From: Methylophaga sp. 42_25_T18
GTDB taxonomy: Bacteria; Pseudomonadota; Gammaproteobacteria; Nitrosococcales; Methylophagaceae
Assembly: GCA_002163085.1 (NCBI GenBank)
Contig: MAAJ01000014.1
Location: 1-48,143, forward strand
Reading direction: 5' to 3'
DNA length: 48,143 bases
A program made the translations under genes and the position numbers. A model generated the notes under the pieces. That model was not told where the DNA came from and made no database searches. It worked only from the letters and a program-made list of their open reading frames with translations. Below, piece after piece: positions 1-6,959 of the stretch. How positions within the stretch are numbered: the stretch's first letter is position 1; each line of letters opens with the position of its first letter.

Positions 1-612
1 CAGTGGTTAATCACCATTGATAAAGATACCAAATCTACTTTGTTAAGCCATTTAATTAACAATGAAAAATGGGACCAAGCACTGATTTTTATCGAGAAAA
101 AACACGGTGCAGCCAAACTAGTCGACCAGCTTGCAAAACGTGGTATTAAAGCCGATTCGATCCATGGTGATAGAAGCCAGGCCATGCGTGAAAAGATTTT
201 GGCCGATTTCAAATCTGGCGAACTAAAATATTTGGTAGCCACTGGCATTGCTGCCCGCGGACTCGATATTGGCGATCTAAGTCGAGTGGTTAACTACGAC
301 TTACCCTTTAAACCAGAAGAATACATCCACCGCATTGGCCGAACAGGACGTGCAGGATCCAAGGGTGAAGCTATATCCTTTGTTGCCATGGGTGACTTTA
401 AAAACTTATGCGCCATTGAAAGCAGCTTAGGTCACATCATTAAGCGTAAAGAAATTGAAGGCTTTGTGGTTAGAAAAGTTGTGCCGGTTTCAATCTTGAA
501 CTATGTTCGCAAAAGTAAACCGCCCCAGTCTAAAAACAAATCAACAAAATCAAAACCAAAAGACAAAAAAGCACGCAGAGCCCCAGTTAAGAAAAACTTC
601 TGGGAAAAATAA
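1..612 (+). CDS. DEAD-box RNA helicase, C-terminal part (5' end outside window)
   Basis: The reading frame is open from the first base, so the gene is cut by the window edge and only the second RecA-like domain and the tail are seen. Visible helicase features are the SIHGDRSQ segment (motif IV region), ATGIAARGLD (motif V) and HRIGRTGRAG (motif VI with its arginine finger). The tail is a Lys/Arg-rich extension of about 40 residues, as in RhlE/SrmB-type helicases that unwind structured RNA during ribosome assembly or decay. Motif V normally reads ATDIAARGLD; here the Asp is Gly. The subfamily cannot be fixed without the N-terminal half. The DEAD-box family call is firm. Confidence 0.9.
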   Translation, partial: QWLITIDKDTKSTLLSHLINNEKWDQALIFIEKKHGAAKLVDQLAKRGIKADSIHGDRSQAMREKILADFKSGELKYLVATGIAARGLDIGDLSRVVNYDLPFKPEEYIHRIGRTGRAGSKGEAISFVAMGDFKNLCAIESSLGHIIKRKEIEGFVVRKVVPVSILNYVRKSKPPQSKNKSTKSKPKDKKARRAPVKKNFWEK

Positions 613-698
613 GCCGGTTCAGAACTAATGACAGTTCAGGAAATCAAGGGGTCAGCCAGCTTGATTTAGCATGGTTGAAACCTGACAGTCCTGTGTCA

Positions 699-731
699 GG
701 AATTATTCGGCACGTCGTGTGCATCACCCCT
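699..731. repeat. Partial copy of a local palindromic repeat
   Basis: This 33-base stretch matches 926-958 with a single mismatch. Its core, GCACGTCGTGTGC, can fold into a small hairpin. The 613-1077 gap holds no convincing gene. It contains this partial copy and two fuller copies of the same repeat, so it looks like a REP/MITE-like non-coding patch between the helicase gene and the island end. Confidence 0.6.
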
Positions 732-770
732 CTTTAACTATCAGAACTCTGTCTTTGACTGAAAAACTGT

Positions 771-842
771 GCGGGAATTGCTCAGCTCATCCATGAGCTT
801 CGGCCTTCGGCCCATCCTATCGGATGTCCAAAATTGTTCCTG
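771..842. repeat. Palindromic repeat unit, copy B
   Basis: The unit of about 72 bases starts GCGGGAATT and ends CAAAATTGTTCCTG, the same boundaries as the copy at 924-994. The middle differs in sequence but again carries hairpin-forming blocks (GCTCATCCATGAGC and CTTCGGCCTTCGGCC). The GGAATT start and the AATTGTTCC end form imperfect terminal inverted repeats, as in REP-type or miniature transposable sequences. Confidence 0.5.
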
Positions 843-923
843 TTCATGAGTTGTGCCTATGCAAAATCAATGTTGGGGGTGCGTTTCTTCTGATAAGGGT
901 ATCGTAAGCCTGAAAGTCTGTGG

Positions 924-1003
924 CGGGAATTATTCGGCACGTCGTGTGCCTCACCCCTTCGGGGCCGCCCGATGGGCGTTCAAAATTGTTCCTGACAATT
1001 TTG
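924..1003. repeat. Palindromic repeat unit, copy C, with adjoining inverted repeat
   Basis: This unit has the same ends as 771-842 and shares a 33-base block with 699-731. Its right edge forms a perfect 9-bp inverted repeat, CAAAATTGT (981-989) and ACAATTTTG (995-1003), around TCCTG. Short open frames crossing it on both strands have no protein-like character. Confidence 0.5.
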
Positions 1004-1044
1004 TGAACCCGGTGCAGGTTCTCATCCACACAATCGACACAAAC

Positions 1045-1068
1045 AAAAAAGCCACCCTAGTGGGTGGC
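1045..1068 (-). terminator. Rho-independent terminator, probably the original ssrA terminator displaced by the island
   Basis: A 7-bp stem GCCACCC/GGGTGGC with a TAGT loop is followed, read on the minus strand, by six T residues. It lies 10 bases beyond the 14-bp att repeat at 1078-1091 in the minus-strand direction, where a terminator would sit after the tmRNA CCA end. The simplest reading is that it was the native ssrA terminator before integration. Confidence 0.8.
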
Positions 1069-1077
1069 TCTTGTGTT

Positions 1078-1091
1078 TGGTGGAGACGGCG
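1078..1091. other. Attachment site at the distal end of the island (attR)
   Basis: TGGTGGAGACGGCG here is identical to 10405-10418, which is the 3' acceptor end of the tmRNA gene including CCA. Beyond the 14 identical bases the pattern NNAATC is also shared, giving 18 of 20. The duplicated ssrA 3' end plus the integrase next to the other copy define a tmRNA-integrated element. Confidence 0.85.
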
Positions 1092-1154
1092 TCAATCCAA
1101 TTACTATTACAAAGTAGCTTATATCCTACGTTTCCTCAGTTTCACTTTTAAATA

Positions 1155-1174
1155 TACCCCCAAAAGTACCCCCA
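1155..1174. other. Candidate integrase arm-type sites, left end
   Basis: Two TACCCCCA octamers (1155-1162 and 1167-1174), 12 bases apart, lie about 65 bases inside the left att repeat. The same octamer occurs at the right end at 10284-10291, and inverted at 10242-10249. Repeats near both ends of a tyrosine-recombinase element are typical of arm-binding sites; this role is inferred. Confidence 0.4.
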
Positions 1175-1200
1175 GATATACAAGCCTATATCGATACGTG

Positions 1201-1734
1201 TTATTTGGAAGAACAATATGCCGCTAGGAAAAATGTAGAAACGATAACCATACCGCACAACGCCCCAACTATTTCATACTTCTTCGTATTCCAAATTTTT
1301 ATAGGTGACTTCCTATGCAAATAGATTGAAAAAGTTTCCTCAATATGTTCAATTATATCCGATACACTTTCACTGAAGATAATCGCGGCAACTTCATCTC
1401 TTTTAGCCCCGACATCAAAATCTCTCAAATTTGATAAACACTTCGTGTCGATCAAACTATATCCAATAAAATTATTATACTGCTCCATTCTGAGCTCTAT
1501 ATGTGTAATTTTTGATGTAAGCAGCTCTTCCAACATAAAGCCTGAATAGTTTTTTTCATTTAAAAACCATTCTTTTAATAACCAGTCATTTGTAGCAGAA
1601 AGCCTATCTACCAACCTATCTTTAAATCTGGCAACCTCACCTCGCTTGAATGCCCTATTATTCAAATAGTATAAGAATAACCAACCACAAAGAACTAGTG
1701 TAATACTAAGGTATTGGAAATTTTGGAGCGTCAT
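1201..1734 (-). CDS. Two-helix membrane protein of the STAS/HATPase cassette
   Basis: The 177-residue protein has one hydrophobic segment near the N-terminus (about residues 9-25) and another near the C-terminus (about 153-172). Between them is a charged, mostly helical soluble stretch. I do not recognise a named family. The ATG at 1734 is the only ATG near the start; an upstream TTG at 1770 is the alternative. The gene overlaps the end of the DUF4325 gene by 29 bases, so it is probably translationally coupled to it. As the last gene of a three-gene cassette with an ATPase and a STAS-like protein, it could be a membrane effector or sensor. That role is inference. Confidence 0.7.
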   Translation of the reverse strand: MTLQNFQYLSITLVLCGWLFLYYLNNRAFKRGEVARFKDRLVDRLSATNDWLLKEWFLNEKNYSGFMLEELLTSKITHIELRMEQYNNFIGYSLIDTKCLSNLRDFDVGAKRDEVAAIIFSESVSDIIEHIEETFSIYLHRKSPIKIWNTKKYEIVGALCGMVIVSTFFLAAYCSSK

Positions 1735-2059
1735 AACTATCTTCAATTGCTGCTTCAATACGCTGATCAATCACCGCTATAAGGCTCTGTAGCAGATCAT
1801 GCGAATAAGACAGCTTTTCATGTATGTCTTCTCCAGAAAAACCTGATTCACGAATTAAACCGCCAAAAGCTTCATCTAAGAATGATCGACCATAGCGATT
1901 ATATCCACTTAAATCCACATGGACATGCTCATACTCCCTTAAGGCTGGCGCAAGCACTTCATCGCGAAACTTTTGTCCACTACTTTCTTCTCCCTCAGGC
2001 CCCCTTCCATAAGGCCTCGGATCAAAATCTTTTATTAGTACTATTGTTTTTTCATGCAT
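1706..2059 (-). CDS. STAS-like domain protein (DUF4325)
   Basis: The 117-residue protein shows the DUF4325 pattern: a phenylalanine-led helix (residues 31-42), a strand with VHVDLSGY (47-53), then the GRSFLDEAFGGLI segment (57-69). This fold resembles STAS anti-anti-sigma proteins but lacks a clear partner-switch serine. DUF4325 genes often sit beside GHKL/HATPase genes, as here: it overlaps the upstream STAS-HATPase gene by 8 bases and the downstream membrane gene by 29. A role as regulatory partner of the ATPase is likely but unproven. The family call is fairly firm. Confidence 0.8.
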   Translation of the reverse strand: MHEKTIVLIKDFDPRPYGRGPEGEESSGQKFRDEVLAPALREYEHVHVDLSGYNRYGRSFLDEAFGGLIRESGFSGEDIHEKLSYSHDLLQSLIAVIDQRIEAAIEDSYDAPKFPIP

Positions 2060-3194
2060 GATAATTTATGTTCCATTGAACTAAGGTCCCTTGAAATGTC
2101 TCTGGAAGTTCACACACAACTGCAGCCTCGTTACTAACCGCGTTATACATGCCTCGTCCACTAAAGACCCACAATTTACCATCAGATGTTTCCTTCACTA
2201 ACGCGATTATACTCTTACTGCCCTGCCCGTGTTTACTCATCTTCGTTCCTGTAACATCACCGACCATAGACATTCCTACCATCTGAGCTTCAGAAATATA
2301 CTTAACGAACAAGAAATTAGTTTCCCCTCCCGATCTTTTAATCAGTTCCTTATATTCTATTGGGTATTGTTTTTTATATGCAGGAGTAAACCAAGGATTT
2401 TTCACTACTGTTTTAGGAATACCTACTCCTGAATCATAAATAGCTAAATATAACTGTCTCTCATTCACATCAAAGTGACATAGGACCCACCATTTTTTCT
2501 CTTCATCTCTGCGGTTCGGGTAAGCGTGCGCACCTACATTATGCACCGTTTCACTAACTGCATCACAGTACACATATTCCTGCTCGGCATTTTCTTTATC
2601 TGTAAGATTATCATCGTATATTTTCTTCTGTATATGATCCATAATCTCCTCCAAGTGAACTCGCCCATGCCCTGTTATAACGGGCAAAAACTCATCACCA
2701 CTCAAAGTATAGGTGATGTTTTTTCCTTCGATTAACATTCTTAGATTAGATAGAGCTATCATGTCTTTAACAATCCGCCCAGACTTTGGTAATAAAACTA
2801 CTCCTCTCTCATCTCCATTGTTATATGCTTCCTCAATGGTAGCGTATATGACTACTAGGCTCGCAGCTGTAAAACATTCCGTCGCTGAAAAATCAAAAAT
2901 ACATTTTCTTTTACCGTAATTCTGCCTTATATCCTCTACGAACTTCATTGTTGCAACATACGTATTAACGTTATCATTTACCTCATAAATCGAAATGTAC
3001 CGAGGTGCCGAAATCACATATCCCTTACCTCCAAAAATTTTGGCTTTAACATGATCTGTTTTATTTTTAAGGTTTGAACGGCTTTGTCCTCGCCGCCTTT
3101 GTTTGCTTTTTAGCTTACTTTTCAGTCTTCTTTTAAAGCGCTTCAAAGCAATAGCATTGAACCTTGAAGCCTGACAACTATCCTGTTTTTTCAT
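2052..3194 (-). CDS. STAS-HATPase fusion protein (GHKL ATP-binding)
   Basis: The 380-residue protein starts with a very basic segment (residues 12-45, rich in Arg and Lys). A STAS-like region follows (about 55-170, with a FDFSATECFTAASL segment near 100-113), then a GHKL ATPase domain. The ATPase domain shows an N-box with Glu215 and Asn219 (SETVHNVGAHAY), the DSGVGIP box (254-260) and a Gly-rich lid, GTKMSKHGQGSKS (from 316). The start has an AGGG ribosome site 6 bases upstream. Such proteins resemble anti-sigma kinases fused to their antagonist fold, but neither a sigma factor nor a receiver is nearby. It heads an overlapping three-gene unit, so an ATP-dependent switch acting on the membrane protein is a reasonable guess. 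Confidence 0.8.
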   Translation of the reverse strand: MKKQDSCQASRFNAIALKRFKRRLKSKLKSKQRRRGQSRSNLKNKTDHVKAKIFGGKGYVISAPRYISIYEVNDNVNTYVATMKFVEDIRQNYGKRKCIFDFSATECFTAASLVVIYATIEEAYNNGDERGVVLLPKSGRIVKDMIALSNLRMLIEGKNITYTLSGDEFLPVITGHGRVHLEEIMDHIQKKIYDDNLTDKENAEQEYVYCDAVSETVHNVGAHAYPNRRDEEKKWWVLCHFDVNERQLYLAIYDSGVGIPKTVVKNPWFTPAYKKQYPIEYKELIKRSGGETNFLFVKYISEAQMVGMSMVGDVTGTKMSKHGQGSKSIIALVKETSDGKLWVFSGRGMYNAVSNEAAVVCELPETFQGTLVQWNINYHA

Positions 3195-3208
3195 ACAAAC
3201 CCTGTATT

Positions 3209-3292
3209 TTAGAAGATATCAAAATGCCACCACATTGAGGTTAGATTGATTAACAAACCTAATCGCTCATCAGATAATTTTCTTTTTGCCAT
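3209..3292 (-). CDS. Possible 27-residue leader peptide or small protein
   Basis: An ATG at 3292 with GGAA five bases upstream opens a 27-codon frame ending TAA at 3209, just before the STAS-HATPase gene. The peptide begins MAKRKLSDERLGLLINLTS, which looks protein-like, and ends in an aromatic stretch. It could be a leader peptide, a remnant of a longer gene, or chance. No family is recognised. Confidence 0.3.
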   Translation of the reverse strand: MAKRKLSDERLGLLINLTSMWWHFDIF

Positions 3293-3409
3293 AATAATTC
3301 CATTTATACTTTTACCGCTCAGATTAAATGAGACTTTAGCACACCCATTCAAGACTCCTTACCCACTTAAATATAAAACCAAACACTATATAATTTAAAG
3401 GAAATGACC

Positions 3410-3598
3410 ATGAAAAACTTCATACAGATTCTCCTTGATCTAGGTTTTATTTTAGTTAGCGCTGTTACTGCTGAAAGTATCATTGCTTACGATCACGCTC
3501 ATAAGGTTAAACCTAACTCTAACGATGTATCTCAAAGTGGTAGAACGAATAAAAATGGGTGTAATAATACTAAGCGCGGCTCTTGCCACTGCCATTAA
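3410..3598 (+). CDS. Small secreted YHYH-type protein
   Basis: The 62-residue protein has a hydrophobic N-terminal segment (about residues 5-24) that would act as a signal peptide or anchor. It ends in SGRTNKNGCNNTKRGSCHCH, close to the Cys/His tail called YHYH in small secreted proteins and at the ends of some secreted nucleases. The ATG at 3410 sits 7 bases after AAGGA; an in-frame ATG at 3404 overlaps that ribosome site and is less likely. It is the only island gene on the plus strand. The Cys/His tail may bind metal; its function is unknown. Confidence 0.65.
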   Translation: MKNFIQILLDLGFILVSAVTAESIIAYDHAHKVKPNSNDVSQSGRTNKNGCNNTKRGSCHCH

Positions 3599-3882
3599 CT
3601 TCGCATAGGTTATTACTATCCAATTCGCTTTTAATTATTAGGTACACGTCTAAAAATGTGACTTTTCGGCTTTTTAGCGAAACGAAATGACATTCTAATA
3701 CTTGGTAAATAGTGAATCATTGCGGCATGCTGTACCCGAGTACTTAAACAAAAGTTCAGGGTCCCTACATATCCAACACCTCAGGTTTGATCGATTTATT
3801 CTGAAATAAAAAGCTTGCCAATAAAGTGCCCTGAAATGTAGCAAAAGAAAGCCCTCGTCATCGCGAAAACTCTATAATGTCA

Positions 3883-5286
3883 TCATTTGGTCGAAGCTAT
3901 GTCTACAAAATCTAGATTTCTATACAGGCTACCTATGTTTCTATGATTGACTCTAAATTGATTACGAGTCTTTAACTTTGCCTTTTCTGAAGAGGCATTC
4001 TCTAGCTTGATACCGGGATCATAATAGACCATACCTTTGAACATTGCCGATAAGAACATTTCAAAGTCGGTGCCCTTTCCTAGCTCTACATTTGTTCCAT
4101 AATGATAACTTCGTCCACCACCGGGAATAGGACGCATAATACATGGAACATAAACAGCCTGGGAGTGTTTACGTTTCCAGTGGTCCATTACTTTTGCAAA
4201 GCTCCAGCTTGCAGCTACCGTACCCTTATTATCAGTCAGTGTAATCACACCTTCAGCATCCGTTATTTTTGATTCTTCAGCATCGAAACCATTAATGTAC
4301 ATGGTGAGACTTGTTTTTTTGCACAACTGTCCAGCTCTGTGCACTCCTCCAAAGTTCAGACGATCTGGCACTCCGTTCATGTCAGGATACCCAAAGCTCC
4401 GAACAAAATCAGGAACTCCATGGAGCTTATAAAAACCACCATTTGGCTCGGGTGTCATCAACGTAGTCGGCCTTGCCCTAGTTCGAGGAAACTTCGATAC
4501 GCCGAACTGTTTAACCTCCCAGCCTAAATAGTCAGGTTCTGCATCAGAATTTGGCGGTATACCTAAGAGGGATTCAAGTGTATACCCACCTCCATTTAGA
4601 GCATTATATGGAATGATCGTTTTATCAGATTGTAATCTTTGACCAGCGACCCACCCCATTTCATGGATCTCCAAAAGCTTTTCAAGAAGAGCCGCCCTCG
4701 TATCAGTTATACCTGTATGCTCTATATCGATCTGTCTGAAGACGCTGCTAATTTCAATCAAGTCTGTTACTTCTAACTCTTTAGATAAAGCACATTCAGG
4801 AGTCACTAAGTAGCTATAAACCTCCTTATTTTGCGTCACTCCCAAAATAAGCCAGCGGCCCATGGTTGTGCCTTGTTTATATCGATCCATCCACCCGCTT
4901 ACATTAACTTCTGAGCCTTGTAAAAAACCTGAAAAACGAACTTCAGGATACTGTGGGTAGTAAATTAACTTTGCGTTTGGTGCTTTATAAGTTTCACCTT
5001 TGACATCTACCCAAAACAGATTAACGGCAGTTTGATATTTAATTTTTCGTTTGGGATCAACACCTTTGTTTGATTTACTAGCTGAGGGAATGAGGTCACT
5101 CGTTGGAATAAAAGGGAGATCTGTCAGGTGTGAACCAAAATAAAGTTGATTCTTGCTGTTATCATTTGGGGCGAGACTTTTTACATAGAGGTTTGTTGCT
5201 CCCAGACAGCGAAAAATACTAATAATTTGGTCAAGTGTGGCGTCTTTAGATCTAGCTGAATCAAATGTTCCTTCATTTTTTTTCAT
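3883..5286 (-). CDS. Type II restriction endonuclease, MvaI/BcnI family
   Basis: The 467-residue protein carries the MvaI/BcnI signature in its middle: GYTLESLLGIPPNS (234-247), then EPDYLGWEVKQ (250-260) with the catalytic pattern Asp252...Glu257-x-Lys259. MvaI cuts CCWGG and BcnI cuts CCSGG as monomeric nicking-type enzymes. The extra N-terminal region of roughly 200 residues is longer than in those enzymes and may aid DNA binding. It lies 62 bases downstream of a Dcm-type cytosine methylase on the same strand, which confirms a restriction-modification pair. The predicted site is of the CCNGG type, most likely CCWGG, by inference from the methylase. Confidence 0.88.
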   Translation of the reverse strand: MKKNEGTFDSARSKDATLDQIISIFRCLGATNLYVKSLAPNDNSKNQLYFGSHLTDLPFIPTSDLIPSASKSNKGVDPKRKIKYQTAVNLFWVDVKGETYKAPNAKLIYYPQYPEVRFSGFLQGSEVNVSGWMDRYKQGTTMGRWLILGVTQNKEVYSYLVTPECALSKELEVTDLIEISSVFRQIDIEHTGITDTRAALLEKLLEIHEMGWVAGQRLQSDKTIIPYNALNGGGYTLESLLGIPPNSDAEPDYLGWEVKQFGVSKFPRTRARPTTLMTPEPNGGFYKLHGVPDFVRSFGYPDMNGVPDRLNFGGVHRAGQLCKKTSLTMYINGFDAEESKITDAEGVITLTDNKGTVAASWSFAKVMDHWKRKHSQAVYVPCIMRPIPGGGRSYHYGTNVELGKGTDFEMFLSAMFKGMVYYDPGIKLENASSEKAKLKTRNQFRVNHRNIGSLYRNLDFVDIASTK

Positions 5287-5348
5287 GCAAAGCTATGCTC
5301 CATGTTATTAGCTAAACGGTAAGTGTATCAATTTTTCTACCTAGGATA

Positions 5349-6674
5349 TTAGGCAACTTTTTTTGGGGGATTCGCTTTTTTTCTACGTTCTGTAGTGGCT
5401 TTTTTTTGTGCCTTAAGAATATAAGGCTTCATTAGGCTAGCTACAGAAGAAAAAACAGGAACAACAACACTATTTCCAAACTGTTTGTATGCCTGTGTAT
5501 CAGAAACAGGTATAACGAACGTACTTGCTCCTTTTTTATCAAACCCCATCAGACGTGCGCACTCACGTGGTGTTAAACGACGCGGACGCTTTTGGGAGCC
5601 ACGATCAACCAAAACTTCCGAGCCATCCTTGTAGTAACGGGCAGATAATGTACGAGTAGAACGGTCACTTCTTTTAACCTTGCCAAATCCAAATCCATTC
5701 CCGGCTTTTTTATGCTTAGCAGCATAATCTTGCAGATACTTCCAAAGGTTCGGAGTTAATATATATTTGTCATCAACATCCGTCTCTGATTCTAAAACAT
5801 CACCAACTTTAGGGGCTGTTTTTGGGATGTACTGTTTGATATTTGTTAGGCTCAGGCCATCAGTGACTTGAAGTTCGCGCCTGAAAGCGACAATTACAAT
5901 CCGCTCCCTATTTTGGGGAACAAAGTTCTTACCATTAATTATCTTAGGGTCGGACTCAAATTTATCATACGCTTTGTCAATAACATCGTAGCCCAATTCA
6001 TCTAACGTTTTCATGATAATTGTAAAAGTTTTTCCCTTATCATGACTTTTTAGGTTTTTAACATTTTCGAGCATGATTGCTAGAGGCCTTTTAGCCTCAA
6101 TAATCCGTGCGACATCAAAGAATAAAGTGCCTTGGGTATCATCTTCAAAACCATGTGAGCGTCCCAAAGAGTTCTTTTTTGAAACTCCGGCTATAGAAAA
6201 AGGTTGGCATGGGAATCCTGCTAGAAGAACATCATGATCAGGGATGCTCTTTTTTATGTAATCAGATACCTGTTTTTTGCTCATACCTTCAGGCTGCGTT
6301 ATTTCTCTAATATCGCCGTGTATGTCATGATCGCAGTGGTAGTTAGCAAGATAAGTCTTCACAGCATATTTATCATACTCACTTGTGAAAACACACTTTC
6401 CTCCTGCTTGCTCAAACCCATATCTGATTCCACCAATACCTGCAAAGAGATCAATGAATGTGAAATCATGCTCATTCCTAGCTGGTTGAGGAAGCATCGC
6501 CTCTAGGGCTATTCGATCAGCGTATGTAAGCCACTGTTGGTCGGCTTGTTTTATACCTTCTTTCAACCACCTGTTTATAACTTCTCTAGGATGCGAAATT
6601 TCATCTGCAATAGCTTGTTGGGAATAAATTGAGGCTACTTTATTTAGTAGTGCGACATCTGATAATTCTTGCAT
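5349..6674 (-). CDS. DNA (cytosine-5) methyltransferase, Dcm/EcoRII-like
   Basis: The 441-residue enzyme has the ordered C5-methylase motifs: I DLFAGIGG (75-82), IV with catalytic Cys156 in [13 protein letters not shown] with Glu203, [13 protein letters not shown], and [11 protein letters not shown] near the end. Before motif I lies an extension of about 70 residues with a clear helix-turn-helix, [20 protein letters not shown] (19-38). Dcm, M.EcoRII and M.SsoII carry similar extensions, and the latter two repress their own promoters through it. The enzyme protects the host from the neighbouring nuclease by methylating, most likely, CCWGG. No separate controller protein gene is seen, so autoregulation by the N-terminal domain is the favoured model. 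Confidence 0.92.
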   Translation of the reverse strand: MQELSDVALLNKVASIYSQQAIADEISHPREVINRWLKEGIKQADQQWLTYADRIALEAMLPQPARNEHDFTFIDLFAGIGGIRYGFEQAGGKCVFTSEYDKYAVKTYLANYHCDHDIHGDIREITQPEGMSKKQVSDYIKKSIPDHDVLLAGFPCQPFSIAGVSKKNSLGRSHGFEDDTQGTLFFDVARIIEAKRPLAIMLENVKNLKSHDKGKTFTIIMKTLDELGYDVIDKAYDKFESDPKIINGKNFVPQNRERIVIVAFRRELQVTDGLSLTNIKQYIPKTAPKVGDVLESETDVDDKYILTPNLWKYLQDYAAKHKKAGNGFGFGKVKRSDRSTRTLSARYYKDGSEVLVDRGSQKRPRRLTPRECARLMGFDKKGASTFVIPVSDTQAYKQFGNSVVVPVFSSVASLMKPYILKAQKKATTERRKKANPPKKVA

Positions 6675-6709
6675 CGAAGGGTATCACTGCTTTAAAAAGG
6701 GAATATATA

Positions 6710-6745
6710 GTGATTGATAGTCACATTTTTGACCCATCACTGTCA
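6710..6745 (-). promoter_or_regulatory. Candidate operator region of the methylase gene
   Basis: Upstream of the methylase start lie two adjacent imperfect palindromes: GTGA-N7-TCAC (6710-6724) and TGAC-N8-GTCA (6730-6745). They are 20 bases apart centre to centre and close to where a promoter would be. They could bind the methylase's own helix-turn-helix. No experimental or family-specific consensus supports this. Confidence 0.35.
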
Positions 6746-6959
6746 ACGAATATAAGCATAAAATATGGTAGTCCGAGTGTCAGATTCAAATGGCTCGATT
6801 ATTTATCTTTATGTTATACCCATTAATTTTGAAATTGCCACATCGAGCTTTTGGGAACAAGACAATAAATCAAATGATAGAAACTGTATCTGTTAACTAC
6901 ATTCAATTATTAGTTAATGACAATTTTTGTTACCGCCTTCTTTGATTACTGCGTTTACA

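Noticed and set aside
844..1227. Short frames on both strands across the repeat patch and att site
   Set aside because: They run through palindromic repeats, a terminator and the att site, with no protein-like pattern.
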